Below are positions 25,443 through 37,277 of a DNA stretch of 64,000 nucleotides, one piece after another. Source of the DNA: Fidelibacterota bacterium (GTDB taxonomy: Bacteria > Fidelibacterota > Marinisomatia > Marinisomatales > UBA1611); NCBI GenBank assembly GCA_016784605.1, contig JADHUI010000010.1, forward strand, positions 1-64,000, given 5' to 3'. The notes under the pieces are model-generated. The model was not told the DNA's origin, did not search any database, and saw only the letters and a program-made list of their open reading frames with translations. How positions within the stretch are numbered: position 1 is the stretch's first letter; every line of letters starts with the position of its first letter. The position numbers were made by a program, and so were the translations under genes.

Positions 25443-26657
25443 ATGTTTTCTCTCTTTATTGAAAATATTAAAATTTCTGTCTCATCAGTTTTATCCAATA
25501 TGACGCGTTCATTATTAACGGCTTTAGGCGTGGTTATTGGTATTTTAGCTGTAACACTTATGGGGACTCTCATTTCTGGATTAGATCAATCATTTGAAAA
25601 AAGTATGGAATTTTTAGGAAAAGATGTTCTGTATATTCGAAAATTTCAATGGTTTGGCAATAAAGATTGGTGGGAAATAAGAAATCGCCCAAATATCCAA
25701 ACAAAACACTCAGAAACAATTCGAAATAAATCTCAATATGCAAAATATGTTGCCCCAGTAGCAGAATGGTGGACATCTGTAAAAAAAGGGGATGAAAATG
25801 TATCAGGTGTTCGTGTATCTGGTACAACGGAAGAATTTGCTATGATTACCATTGCTGAAGTGGATAAAGGTCGATTTTTTTCGAGAGCTGAAAATCGTTC
25901 GGGCGCAAGGGTTGCAATTATTGGCAAAGATATATCAGATGCATTATTCCAAGATAAAAATTCTCTTGGAGAACGAATTCGAATCGGGAGTTATAATTTT
26001 AGAGTTATAGGTGAAATGGAGAAACAGGGAAAATTTTTGGGAATGTTTAGTCTAGATAATCAAGTTATAATTCCTATTGGGGCTCACCAAAGATTATTCT
26101 CAAGGCGAGGGTGGACAGGCATAAATGTAAAGGTAGATGAAGCAGACTTGGATAATGCGACAGAAGAATTAACAGCATTAATGCGACAAGTTAGGCGTCT
26201 TCGTCCATCTGATGAAGACAATTTTGCGATTAATCGTCAAGACCCATTTAAAGAACAATACGCCATGATAAAAATCGCGATTGGCGGAACAGGGTTATTT
26301 ATCACAATTTTATCGTTGGTTGTAGGCGGAATTGGGATAGCAAATATAATGTTTGTTTCAGTTAAGGAGCGAACAAAGGAAATAGGGACACGTAAAGCGC
26401 TCGGGGCTACTTCAAAAATGATCCTATTTCAATTTTTAATGGAGTCGGTAATTATTTGTCTTTTTGGTGGATTAATTGGATTAGGGCTAGCCTATGGCGG
26501 GAGTTTAATTATTAATTCATTTTTTCCCTCGGAAATGCCATTTGGTTTAGCTTTAGCGGCTTTAGGATTATCGATGATTGTGGGAATTGTTTCTGGGCTA
26601 GCACCGTCGTATAAAGCAGCCAAATTAAACCCAATTGATGCACTGCGTTACGAGTAA
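25443..26657 (+). CDS. MacB-type ABC transporter permease (first of two)
   Basis: This 404-residue permease has the MacB layout: one N-terminal membrane helix (about 20-43, MTRSLLTALGVVIGILAVTL), a large periplasmic domain, then three C-terminal helices (about 280-400, FtsX domain). RTKEIGTRKALGATSKMILF is the coupling helix. It ends LNPIDALRYE, typical of the family. With the adjacent second permease it should form the membrane part. The substrate is unknown. Confidence 0.93.
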   Translation: MFSLFIENIKISVSSVLSNMTRSLLTALGVVIGILAVTLMGTLISGLDQSFEKSMEFLGKDVLYIRKFQWFGNKDWWEIRNRPNIQTKHSETIRNKSQYAKYVAPVAEWWTSVKKGDENVSGVRVSGTTEEFAMITIAEVDKGRFFSRAENRSGARVAIIGKDISDALFQDKNSLGERIRIGSYNFRVIGEMEKQGKFLGMFSLDNQVIIPIGAHQRLFSRRGWTGINVKVDEADLDNATEELTALMRQVRRLRPSDEDNFAINRQDPFKEQYAMIKIAIGGTGLFITILSLVVGGIGIANIMFVSVKERTKEIGTRKALGATSKMILFQFLMESVIICLFGGLIGLGLAYGGSLIINSFFPSEMPFGLALAALGLSMIVGIVSGLAPSYKAAKLNPIDALRYE

Positions 26658-27914
26658 TTGATGAAAAATAAATCACATTTTAAAAATACTTTTAAGGAAA
26701 GTTTTCGGATGGCTTTAGAAGCGATTCGAGATAATAAGATGCGATCGTCATTAACTTTATTAGGAATTACCATTGGTGTATTTTCAGTGATTGGCGTTAT
26801 GACAGCCATTAATACGCTTGAAGCATCCGTTCAATCGGGGTTAAATATTTTCGGAACAAATACGTTTTCCATTTCAAAATATCCGACGGTTGTTATTGGG
26901 GATAGTAAGCATTGGAAATATCGTAATCGCCCCAATATTACTTTTGATCAAGTTCAAGAATTGAAAAAAAGAGCCACTTTGCCAGAAATGATTACTGGCA
27001 TGACAGGAAAACAAGGCTTAACCATAAAGTATAAAGATAATCAAGCTTTAAAAAACACCCAAGTTGCCGGAGGTGATGAAGGGTCTATTATGACTTATAA
27101 TACATCTATCCAGGATGGCAGAAATTTTACAGAGAATGATGTAGCGCATTTACGAAAAGTGGCTGTTCTAGGGATGGATGTTGTTTCTCAATTATTCCCT
27201 TTTGAAGATCCACTGGATAAAACCATAAAAATAAATGGTATTAAATTTCGTGTTATAGGCATTACAAAACCTATGGGGCAATCATTTGGCCAAAGCCAAG
27301 ATAACTACATCGTCATTCCATTAACAAGTTATCTTAATCATTTTGGGAATCGTCGAGCATCTTTGCAAGTGAATATTCAAGCAAAGTCAGAATTACTTGT
27401 TGATCAAACCAAGGATGAAGTTATTGGTTTATTACGAGTTATTCGTAACTTGAAACCGCAAGATGAAAATAATTTCGAATTATCGTCAAATGAAGAAATT
27501 ATAGAAGAATTATCTGTTTTTTCAAATGGTATAAAAATATTTGCATTTTCGGTAAGTATCATTGCGCTAGTTGTTGCTGGGATTGGCATCATGAATATAA
27601 TGTTAGTTTCTGTGACAGAGAGAATCAAAGAGATTGGGATTCGAAAAGCAATTGGCGCCACTAAAAGAGATATATTATTACAATTTTTACTTGAGGCAAT
27701 ATTTTTAAGTGAATTTGGTGGAATTGCAGGAATTATATTGGGCGTTGCTGGAGGAAATGCAGTCGCAAGCCTTTTTAATGTACCGGCTGTTGTTTCGCTA
27801 GAATGGGGATTCTTTGGTCTATTAGTTTGCTCAGTTATTGGTATCGGGTTTGGGATTTATCCTGCTTGGAAAGCAGCACAGATGGATCCAATAGAATCAT
27901 TACGCTTTGAATAA
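26658..27914 (+). CDS. MacB-type ABC transporter permease (second of two)
   Basis: This 418-residue permease starts directly after the stop of the first and shares its layout: an N-terminal helix with SSLTLLGITIGVFSVIGVM, a periplasmic domain and three C-terminal helices. TERIKEIGIRKAIGATKRD is the coupling helix, and the end is MDPIESLRFE. The pair probably arose by duplication. It closes the tolC-macA-ATPase-permease operon. Confidence 0.93.
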   Translation: MMKNKSHFKNTFKESFRMALEAIRDNKMRSSLTLLGITIGVFSVIGVMTAINTLEASVQSGLNIFGTNTFSISKYPTVVIGDSKHWKYRNRPNITFDQVQELKKRATLPEMITGMTGKQGLTIKYKDNQALKNTQVAGGDEGSIMTYNTSIQDGRNFTENDVAHLRKVAVLGMDVVSQLFPFEDPLDKTIKINGIKFRVIGITKPMGQSFGQSQDNYIVIPLTSYLNHFGNRRASLQVNIQAKSELLVDQTKDEVIGLLRVIRNLKPQDENNFELSSNEEIIEELSVFSNGIKIFAFSVSIIALVVAGIGIMNIMLVSVTERIKEIGIRKAIGATKRDILLQFLLEAIFLSEFGGIAGIILGVAGGNAVASLFNVPAVVSLEWGFFGLLVCSVIGIGFGIYPAWKAAQMDPIESLRFE

Positions 27915-28011
27915 TAATTAAAAAGAAATTGGGTAATGATTTTTTTAAAACCACTAATTTCCCACTAGGTTAACAAAAACATTATATTCGATTTGGAGAG
28001 AAAATAATTAC

Positions 28012-28389
28012 ATGAAATTACTCATTTTGGTTGGCGCAATTCTTATAACTGTTGCATTAGTACTTTATACCAAAGCTATGTTTGGTATTCTTAAAACAAA
28101 GATTATAACAAAAAAACAACTCTTTGTTTTAAGTGTCGGATTCCTATCAGAAATCGTTGCTGTAGCTTGTATGGGAGCCGTTTCTACTAAATCAATATTT
28201 TCAGCTCATTCACTTTTAGGTTATGCCGGAGCTTTATTTATGTTAGCAGCCATTGTATGGGGGTGGAAAACTTCTTCAAATGATGATGAGTGGGAAGCAA
28301 CCATTTTGCAATATAATTTTTATCGATTCGTATATATATTTTGGGTGATATCTTATATCACAGGTGTGTATAGCGCAACATTGAGATAG
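28012..28389 (+). CDS. Small four-helix membrane protein of unknown function
   Basis: This 125-residue protein has about four membrane helices, at residues 3-25, 39-58, 66-85 and 103-121. A short acidic loop (SSNDDEWEAT) precedes the last helix. The ATG follows a GGAGAGAAAA ribosome binding site. I do not recognise the family with certainty. It lies alone between the efflux operon and pyrG, separated by about 100 and 237 bp. Confidence 0.7.
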   Translation: MKLLILVGAILITVALVLYTKAMFGILKTKIITKKQLFVLSVGFLSEIVAVACMGAVSTKSIFSAHSLLGYAGALFMLAAIVWGWKTSSNDDEWEATILQYNFYRFVYIFWVISYITGVYSATLR

Positions 28390-28542
28390 AGTGTAAAAAA
28401 TTATAACCTTAACTCTTTTCTTTATGGAATTATACAGGGTAAATTTTTTCATCGTTTTTATGGAATATCCAATCGAAAACAAATGATTAATCGGAATAAT
28501 TAATGATATTATTTACTTCTGATTCAAGGTTCCTACGGTAGT

Positions 28543-28554
28543 GCCTTATAAGGC
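28543..28554. other. 12-bp perfect palindrome upstream of pyrG
   Basis: GCCTTATAAGGC lies 72 bp before the pyrG start in a 237-bp gap that otherwise shows nothing clear. It could be an operator or chance. Confidence 0.25.
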
Positions 28555-28626
28555 TCTATGGGACCACTATCTCTTCAATAAAACATTTAGATCTCTCCCT
28601 TCTTTTCTCACTAGACTTTCCCTATT

Positions 28627-30249
28627 ATGACACCAACTAAACCTACTAAATATATTTTTGTCCTTGGAGGCGTCATGTCTGGGTTAGGAAAAGGAATTGC
28701 CGCTTCTTCTATAGGCTATTTATTAAAAAGTGCAGGTTTAAGAGTAACCATTTTAAAATTAGATCCTTATCTTAATGTGGATCCGGGAACGATGAACCCA
28801 TATCAACATGGGGAAGTATTTGTATTGGATGATGGCTCTGAAACTGATTTGGATTTAGGGCATTATGAACGATTTATTGATGTAAATATGACTAAAAATA
28901 ATAATGCTACCGCTGGTCAAATTTATAGCACTGTCTTAGAAAGAGAGCGAAAAGGCGAATACCTCGGGGAAACAGTTCAGGTGATTCCTCATGTTACAAA
29001 TGAAATTATAAATCGAATTAAGGCCGTAAATAAACCCAAAAAATATGATATAGTTATTTGTGAAGTGGGCGGTACTGTGGGTGATATAGAAAGTTTACCT
29101 TTTATGGAAGCGATACGTCAATTGTCCTTAGAGTCTGGGTATCATAATCATATATTGGTGCATGTAACGTTATTACCATATATTAAAGCGAGTGGTGAAC
29201 TCAAATCAAAGCCAACACAACATTCTGTTATGAAATTGAGAGAAATAGGATTATCACCTGATATCATTTTATGCCGCTCTGAGTATGCCGTTGAAAAATC
29301 CGTCAGGGAAAAAATCGCCCTATTTTGTAATGTTCGCGCAGATCATGTGATTGAAGGACGTGATGTAGAAAGTATTTATGAAGTACCATTAGTTCTCAAT
29401 GAGCAAGGTGTCGGGGACATTATTAATGATAGGCTTCAACTAGAAAAAAATACAGATGTAAGCCAATTAAAAGATTTTATATATCATTTTAAAAATCCTG
29501 AGCATGATGTGACTATTGCCATGTGCGGGAAATATACCGAACTCTGGGATGCCTATAAAAGTGTAACAGAATCTTTTATTCATGCGGGTGTTGAAAACAA
29601 TGCTCGTGTTAATCTTAAATGGGTTCAAACAGAAAAAATTGTTGATGATATTAGTGCAGCTAAAGTTTTCAAAAAGGTCGATGGCATTCTTCTTCTCCCT
29701 GGGTTTGGATCAAGAGGTTCTGAAGGAAAAATTTTATCTTCCAAATATGCGCGCGAGAATAAGATACCATTTTTAGGAATTTGTCTAGGACTACAATGCG
29801 CTGTAATAGATTTTGCTAGACATGTTTGTGGTTTAGATAAAGCAAATTCAACAGAGTTTAATCCAAAAACGCCTCATCCTGTCATTGATTTAATGGAATC
29901 CCAACGTGCGATTAAAATAAAAGGCGGAACCATGCGATTAGGCGCCTATAATTGTGCCTTGAAAACAGGGACAAAAACATTTGCTGCTTATCGTAAAAAA
30001 GTGGTTTCTGAAAGACATCGCCACCGATTTGAAGTGAATAATCGATATAAAGCACGACTAGAGAAAAAAGGTTTAATTTTTTCTGGCGAAAATCCGGAAC
30101 TGGGCGTTGTTGAAACAATTGAATTGCCTAACCATCCCTGGTTTGTGGCAGGACAGTTTCATCCAGAGCTAAAAAGTCGTGTAAATCATGCCCATCCTTT
30201 ATTTCGGAATTTTATTGGCGCAGCCGTAAAATTCGACCAATCTAAATAA
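28627..30249 (+). CDS. pyrG: CTP synthase
   Basis: This 540-residue enzyme converts UTP to CTP using glutamine and ATP. The N-terminal synthase domain shows YIFVLGGVMSGLGKGIAASS, KLDPYLNVDPGTMNPYQHGE and ICEVGGTVGDIES. The C-terminal class I amidotransferase domain has the nucleophile Cys in FLGICLGLQCAV and the GQFHPE triad region. The length is standard. It starts at an ATG with a weak upstream site. Confidence 0.98.
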   Translation: MTPTKPTKYIFVLGGVMSGLGKGIAASSIGYLLKSAGLRVTILKLDPYLNVDPGTMNPYQHGEVFVLDDGSETDLDLGHYERFIDVNMTKNNNATAGQIYSTVLERERKGEYLGETVQVIPHVTNEIINRIKAVNKPKKYDIVICEVGGTVGDIESLPFMEAIRQLSLESGYHNHILVHVTLLPYIKASGELKSKPTQHSVMKLREIGLSPDIILCRSEYAVEKSVREKIALFCNVRADHVIEGRDVESIYEVPLVLNEQGVGDIINDRLQLEKNTDVSQLKDFIYHFKNPEHDVTIAMCGKYTELWDAYKSVTESFIHAGVENNARVNLKWVQTEKIVDDISAAKVFKKVDGILLLPGFGSRGSEGKILSSKYARENKIPFLGICLGLQCAVIDFARHVCGLDKANSTEFNPKTPHPVIDLMESQRAIKIKGGTMRLGAYNCALKTGTKTFAAYRKKVVSERHRHRFEVNNRYKARLEKKGLIFSGENPELGVVETIELPNHPWFVAGQFHPELKSRVNHAHPLFRNFIGAAVKFDQSK

Positions 30250-30264
30250 GTTATTGTGAATGAA

Positions 30265-30284
30265 CAGACAGTTACTCCTGTCTG
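30265..30284. terminator. Hairpin between pyrG and kdsC
   Basis: CAGACAG (30265-30271) and CTGTCTG (30278-30284) form a perfect 7-bp stem with a 6-bp loop in the 42-bp gap. No T run follows, so it may attenuate or process the transcript rather than terminate it strongly. Confidence 0.4.
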
Positions 30285-30291
30285 AAAATGA

Positions 30292-30843
30292 ATGAATCAC
30301 CCTGCTGAAAAAATAAAAATGATCATTTCAGACGTTGATGGCGTATGGACAGACGGATCCATTTATCTCAATGGGAATGGAGATGAGTTTAAAAAATTCT
30401 CCGTTTTAGACGGGGCTGGCATTGCCGTTGCCCGAATGGCAGGCTTAAAAGTAGCCCTAATTTCAGGTCGTTTTTCCAAAGCTACAGAAGCGCGGGCATT
30501 AGAACTCAAAATTGAAGATGTGTATAATGGAACGTTGAATAAAATAATTCCTTATAACGCCCTCAAAGAAAAATATAATCTTGAAGATGATGAAATCGCT
30601 TTTGTTGGAGATGGCATGATTGATATTCCTGTTATGGAAAAAGTGGCTGCTCCTATCGCGGTGTCTAATGCATATCCGTTAGTTAAAGAAATTGCCGTTT
30701 ATGTGACCGAAACCGCCGGAGGAGAAGGTGCATTTCGTGAAGCAGTTGATTGGATCCTTAAGGGACAGGACCGGTACGAATCAGTTTTAAAGAAATTGCG
30801 AGCTCATGTTGAATCGATGGATAACCTAGAATCGGGTCAATGA
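30292..30843 (+). CDS. kdsC: KdsC-type HAD phosphatase
   Basis: This 183-residue HAD enzyme of the C0 class lacks a cap domain and resembles 3-deoxy-D-manno-octulosonate 8-phosphate phosphatase, which makes Kdo for LPS. The nucleophile loop is ISDVDGVWTDG. SGRFSKATEARALEL and the Mg-binding FVGDGMIDIPVME follow. It has about 15 more C-terminal residues than E. coli KdsC. It overlaps lptC by 4 bp and heads the lptC-lptB-rpoN cluster, which supports an LPS role. Confidence 0.88.
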   Translation: MNHPAEKIKMIISDVDGVWTDGSIYLNGNGDEFKKFSVLDGAGIAVARMAGLKVALISGRFSKATEARALELKIEDVYNGTLNKIIPYNALKEKYNLEDDEIAFVGDGMIDIPVMEKVAAPIAVSNAYPLVKEIAVYVTETAGGEGAFREAVDWILKGQDRYESVLKKLRAHVESMDNLESGQ

Positions 30844-31370
30844 AAAGGTTAGGATTTGTTTTATGGTTATTCGTTTCCTGTAGTGCTCCAATCGAGATTG
30901 AAAATAGTGAAACGCGAGATGGTCGCCCGGATCAAGAGGGTTGGAATGTAACCATATATATGACGAATGAAGGGAGTATGACAGCCAAAATTCATGCGGG
31001 GCATTTGGAGAAATACCAGGAAAAAGAATTTGCTCTTTTGGATAGTGGCGTAGTGATTGATTTTTATGATAGTGATGAAAAACACATTTCCATTTTAAGC
31101 GCTCAAAGAGCAGAAGTGGATGAAAAATCAAATGATATGATTGCCATGGGTAATGTTATTGCCATTTCAGATAGTGGAATGACATTATATACCGATACTT
31201 TAACATGGAACTCTAAAAAGGAAATCATGTTTACGCAAGATTCAATTATGCTTACAACCCAGTACCAAGATACGCTCTATGGCGTGGGTTTTGAATCCGA
31301 TTCTGATTTGGAAAATTGGAAAATATTAAAACCATCTGGTGTCACAAATAGAGAATTAAAAAATGACTAA
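30840..31370 (+). CDS. lptC: LptC-like LPS export protein (lipoprotein form)
   Basis: This 176-residue protein is predicted to relay LPS across the periplasm. The N-terminus looks like a lipoprotein signal (LFVSCSAP, Cys near residue 14), where E. coli LptC has a membrane helix. The beta-jellyroll region includes GWNVTIYMTNEGSMTAKIHA and ISILSAQRAEVDEKSNDMIA. It is weakly conserved, so the call rests partly on position between kdsC and lptB. It overlaps both neighbours. Confidence 0.8.
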   Translation: MKRLGFVLWLFVSCSAPIEIENSETRDGRPDQEGWNVTIYMTNEGSMTAKIHAGHLEKYQEKEFALLDSGVVIDFYDSDEKHISILSAQRAEVDEKSNDMIAMGNVIAISDSGMTLYTDTLTWNSKKEIMFTQDSIMLTTQYQDTLYGVGFESDSDLENWKILKPSGVTNRELKND

Positions 31371-32100
31371 TCATAAAACACTGAGTGCAAAAAATTTATC
31401 TAAAAAATATGGAAACCGCCTGGTGGTTCGAAATGTCGATATTTCTGTTAATAAAGGAGAAATTGTTGGCTTGCTTGGACCGAATGGAGCAGGGAAAACC
31501 ACATCCTTCTATATGATAACGGGTATGGTAAAGCCGACTACCGGTAAAATATTTTTAGATGATATAAATGTGACAGATGAGCCCATGTACAAACGTGCGA
31601 GAGCTGGTATCGGGTATTTAGCTCAGGAACCCTCCATATTTGGAAAACTTTCAGTAGAAGAAAATTTAAAGTTAGTTTTAGAAATGCGTGGTGATTTATC
31701 GACGAGCGAACAAAGGGATAAGATGGAAACATTATTAGATGAATTATCTATTTCTCATTTAAGAAAATCTAAAGGTGGAACTCTATCAGGCGGAGAAAGA
31801 AGGCGTGTTGAAATAAGTCGCGCTTTAGCCATGGACCCAGATTTTATACTATTAGACGAACCATTTGCAGGTGTAGACCCCATTGCGGTCGAAGATATTC
31901 AATCCATCGTTCGCTCACTAAAAGAAAAAAATATAGGTGTTTTGATTACGGACCATAATGTGAGAGAAACATTATCCATCACAGATCGATCTTATCTTTT
32001 ATTTGAAGGACAAGTTCTAAAAACAGGCACTTCTGAATCATTAGCCAACGATGAAGAAGCACGACGCCTTTATCTTGGTGAAAAATTTCGACTGGACTAA
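31363..32100 (+). CDS. lptB: LPS export ABC transporter ATP-binding protein
   Basis: This 245-residue ATPase powers LPS extraction from the inner membrane with LptF and LptG. Walker A is GPNGAGKTT, the signature is LSGGERRRVEISRALA and Walker B is FILLDEPFAGVDP. ITDHNVRETL is typical of LptB. The gene overlaps lptC by 8 bp and rpoN by 1 bp (TAATG). No lptA lies between lptC and lptB, unlike the usual proteobacterial order. Confidence 0.95.
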   Translation: MTNHKTLSAKNLSKKYGNRLVVRNVDISVNKGEIVGLLGPNGAGKTTSFYMITGMVKPTTGKIFLDDINVTDEPMYKRARAGIGYLAQEPSIFGKLSVEENLKLVLEMRGDLSTSEQRDKMETLLDELSISHLRKSKGGTLSGGERRRVEISRALAMDPDFILLDEPFAGVDPIAVEDIQSIVRSLKEKNIGVLITDHNVRETLSITDRSYLLFEGQVLKTGTSESLANDEEARRLYLGEKFRLD

Positions 32101-33446
32101 TGGCCACTCATCTAAGACAAGTATTAGCCCAAAAGCAAAAGCTGTCTCCCACGCAGGTGCTGCAGGCAAAATTGCTCCAACTCAATTCCATAAACCTGGA
32201 ACAGGCCATATTTGATGAATTAGAAATCAACCCACTTTTGGAACAAGTAGAAACAGATCTGCCTGAATCCAAAGATTCAGAGGATGAGTCGCCATTGGAT
32301 GCATTGGATTTAGATCCAAAAGATGTTTACGAAGATGATTTTTCGTATAACAAACAGGAAGAAAAAAAGTTTAGTCCATTACCTGATAAACATAGTTTTT
32401 TGGATGACATTATTTCCCAATTAGCGGATTCGGGTTTATCGGACTTCGACAAAGAAATTGCAGAAGAAATCATATGGAACGTGAATGATCGTGGATATTT
32501 AGATACAGACCTTATTCTTATTGCAGATCGATTTGGAAAAACCGATGAAGAGATTGAAGGTATTTTGAAAATAGTCCAAAGACTGGAACCAAAAGGGTTA
32601 GGCTCAAGAAATATCCAAGAATGTTTATTAATACAATTGGAAGATGAAGAAGAATCTGTTTCGTGGAAAATAGTCCGATATATGTTTGAAGATTTCATGC
32701 ATAAACGGTACGAAAAAATTCAAAAGAAAATTAAATGTTCAGATGATGAACTCCATGAGGCCATTGAGCAGATTTCCCATTTAAACCCACGCCCAGGAGA
32801 AGGTTTGCAAGATCGATATCAAGTAGTCATCCCCGATCTCATTGTTAAAGAAGAAAACGATGGTTGGAGAATCACAACCAATGATGGAGGCATTCCTGAA
32901 GTTCGTGTCAATCAAACTTATGCCGGTACATTAGATCAAAAATCCATTTCTGCCGAAACAAAAAAATTCATGAAGGAAAAATTAGATTCTGCTACTTGGT
33001 TTGTAGATGCCATCAATCAAAGACGACGAACCATGCTAAATGTGATGAAAACAATCATTGAAAAACAGTCAGAATTTTTTAGCGGAAATATTAATTATTT
33101 GCGCCCGATGGTTTTGCAAGATATTGGCGATGTGATTAAGATGGATATATCCACCATTAGTCGATCAACTCGCGGTAAATTTGTGGATACTCCATACGGT
33201 GTTTTTGAATTGAAACATTTCTTTTCGGATGCTGTTGAGTTAAATGATGGACGTATTATTTCTAATTTTGTTATTAAAAAGGCATTAGAAAAGATCATAT
33301 TGGCAGAAGATAAACAAAGTCCTTTAAGTGACGATGACTTGGGGAAAAAATTAAATGAAACAGGGTATAAAATGGCACGAAGAACCGTAGCAAAATATCG
33401 CGACCAATTAGGATATCCTGTGGCACGATTAAGAAAAGAATTTTAA
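32100..33446 (+). CDS. rpoN: RNA polymerase sigma-54 factor
   Basis: This 448-residue sigma factor recognises -24/-12 promoters and needs an activator ATPase. Region I at the N-terminus is Gln/Leu-rich (LSPTQVLQAKLLQLNSINLE). An acidic region II follows (about 55-100), then the core-binding domain with LNPRPGEGLQ. The DNA-binding C-terminus includes MDISTISRSTRGKFVDTPYG and the RpoN box ARRTVAKYR. The length is standard. It lies last in the kdsC-lptC-lptB-rpoN cluster, a classic arrangement. Confidence 0.97.
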   Translation: MATHLRQVLAQKQKLSPTQVLQAKLLQLNSINLEQAIFDELEINPLLEQVETDLPESKDSEDESPLDALDLDPKDVYEDDFSYNKQEEKKFSPLPDKHSFLDDIISQLADSGLSDFDKEIAEEIIWNVNDRGYLDTDLILIADRFGKTDEEIEGILKIVQRLEPKGLGSRNIQECLLIQLEDEEESVSWKIVRYMFEDFMHKRYEKIQKKIKCSDDELHEAIEQISHLNPRPGEGLQDRYQVVIPDLIVKEENDGWRITTNDGGIPEVRVNQTYAGTLDQKSISAETKKFMKEKLDSATWFVDAINQRRRTMLNVMKTIIEKQSEFFSGNINYLRPMVLQDIGDVIKMDISTISRSTRGKFVDTPYGVFELKHFFSDAVELNDGRIISNFVIKKALEKIILAEDKQSPLSDDDLGKKLNETGYKMARRTVAKYRDQLGYPVARLRKEF

Positions 33447-33453
33447 CTCTTCG

Positions 33454-34491
33454 ATGAAGTATTTATTTCACCTTATCCATCCCATGATGTATAGAATTAT
33501 CAAAGGAATAATTGGTGTAATTATTGCAATTGTTTGTTTGCAAGCTCAATCGATGAATGATACTCTTTATAGTGTTGGTGAATTGGATGGTGATATCCAT
33601 TACTGGTATAATCAGAATTGGTATTTAATAAGCAACGGCTCACTTGATTTAATAATAGGTGATGGGACGGATTGGGATGGATATTTAAACTATTCCAGAG
33701 CTTTTATCAGTTTTGATATTAGTCAATATAATGACCCCGACTCTATTGAATCGGCATTTATTGGATTATATCAGTTTTATAGCCGTGGAAATGATACAGT
33801 TGGGGCTTTCCCAACTTTTTTTAATCGTCCAACAGGGTTAGTACCTTGTATTTTCGACCATGTAATTTATGGTGATAGTTTGGAATGGGAAGATTGGGAA
33901 GCTGGAGATCTAGGTCACCCGAATACCATTTCTTCAAATATTGGATTTATCTCAAACACACCTGATTACGAATGGAAATACATAGATGTCACAGAGAGTG
34001 TTCGAGCTGATATTTCAGAGAATAGGTTATTATCACAATATCGCATTCGTTTTACAATAGACCACGACGATGATACATTGGTTGATAATTTAGGTTTTAG
34101 GTCTGCTGAATCAAATTATTGGAGCGGTTTTGGTCCCCGCCTTATCATTTCACCGAGGCAAAGCACATCAATTATCGATGAACCATTTCCATTACCTGAA
34201 TCAATAAAATTAAATTGTTTCCCTAATCCATTTAATCCTGTTACAATTTTAAAATATGATATACCCGAAAATAGCTATGTCAATTTGACAATTTATAATT
34301 TATCTGGAAAAGTAGTTACAGAATTGGTGAATAGAATCACATCAGAAGGTTCGCAACATACTACGTGGAATGGAACAGATCATAAGGGGCGTGAAGTACC
34401 TTCAGGTGTTTATTTATATACACTTACAGCAGAATCAATAGAAACAAAGAATATTTTTACTCAATCGAAAAAAATGGTTTTATTGAAATAG
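33454..34491 (+). CDS. Secreted protein with type IX secretion C-terminal sorting domain
   Basis: This 345-residue protein has an N-terminal signal region; the likely signal peptide is IIGVIIAIVCLQAQ. An ATG at 33484 would give a shorter leader. The middle part (about residues 60-235) is beta-rich and resembles DNRLRE-type surface modules (RAFISFDISQYNDPDSIES, FGPRLIIS). The last 90 residues form a type IX sorting domain with NCFPNPFNPVTILKYDIPEN and GVYLYTL, ending KKMVLLK. Transport to the cell surface is therefore likely. Its ligand or activity is unknown. Confidence 0.8.
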   Translation: MKYLFHLIHPMMYRIIKGIIGVIIAIVCLQAQSMNDTLYSVGELDGDIHYWYNQNWYLISNGSLDLIIGDGTDWDGYLNYSRAFISFDISQYNDPDSIESAFIGLYQFYSRGNDTVGAFPTFFNRPTGLVPCIFDHVIYGDSLEWEDWEAGDLGHPNTISSNIGFISNTPDYEWKYIDVTESVRADISENRLLSQYRIRFTIDHDDDTLVDNLGFRSAESNYWSGFGPRLIISPRQSTSIIDEPFPLPESIKLNCFPNPFNPVTILKYDIPENSYVNLTIYNLSGKVVTELVNRITSEGSQHTTWNGTDHKGREVPSGVYLYTLTAESIETKNIFTQSKKMVLLK

Positions 34492-34531
34492 TAAAAACAT
34501 TCTTAAAAAGTAAAAAAAAGGAAAACTAAAA

Positions 34532-35502
34532 ATGGCATATCGAAGAATCATAGTCGGGGACAGTGAAATTAAGGTCCCTGAAAAATTGTTAACTATGGGA
34601 GTAATTCCCATGATTTTAATCATTTTATTAGGGTGGCTTTCTACCGGTATTTATAAGGTTGGACCAGATGAGGTAGGCGTTGTAAGAACATTTGGGGAAT
34701 TTACCCGTGTGGCACAACCGGGGTTGAATTATCATTTTCCCTATCCAATTGAATCAGTGGATACTCCTAAAGTCACGGAAGTGAAACGGATCGAAATTGG
34801 GTTTCGTTCTCTTGGGAATGGGCAATATCGTTCGGTGAACCAAGAAAGTTTGATGCTCACTGGAGATGAAAATATTGTGGATGCTGAAATGATTGTTCAA
34901 TATAAAATTAAATCACCAGAAGCGTATTTATTTAATATTGTTAAACCAACCATGACGGTACGAGAAGCATCTGAAGCGAGTCTCAGAACGGTGGTAGGAC
35001 GACATAAGATTGATGAATCCCTTACAAGCGGAAAATTGAAAATTCAGGAAGAAACAAAAGAATTATTGCAAGAAATATTAGATAAATATGAATCGGGAAT
35101 TCAAGTAGTTGCAGTGCAATTACAAGATGTTTCTCCACCAGAGCAAGTTATTGGTGCTTTTAAAGATGTTGCATCTGCAAAAGAAGATAAAAATCGTATG
35201 ATTAATCAAGCAGAAGGGTATCGAAATGATCTTATTCCAAAGGCACGTGGTGAAGCTGAAGCTAACATTCGCGATGCAGAGGGATTCAAAGAAGCTCGTA
35301 TTAAAAGAGCAGAAGGAGATGTTGCAAAATTTAAATCCATGCTGAAGGAATATAGAAAAGCAAAAAGTATTACAAAAAAACGACTCTATTTAGAAACTAT
35401 GGAAGAAATATTACCGGGGATTGAAAAAGTAATTGTTCCCGATGGAGATAACGGTAATGTTCTCAATCTACTAAATCTCAACCCATCGAAAGGGAAGAAA
35501 TA

Positions 35503-35503
<1 letters not shown>
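34532..35503 (+). CDS. hflK: HflK membrane protease regulator
   Basis: This 323-residue SPFH/prohibitin-family protein forms with HflC a complex that modulates the FtsH protease. A single N-terminal helix (about residues 22-42) is followed by the band-7 domain (GPDEVGVVRTFGEFTRVAQP) and a long coiled coil rich in Glu, Ala and Lys. Its stop overlaps the hflC start, as is usual for this pair. Confidence 0.92.
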
Positions 35504-37270
<1,767 letters not shown>

Positions 37271-37277
<7 letters not shown>

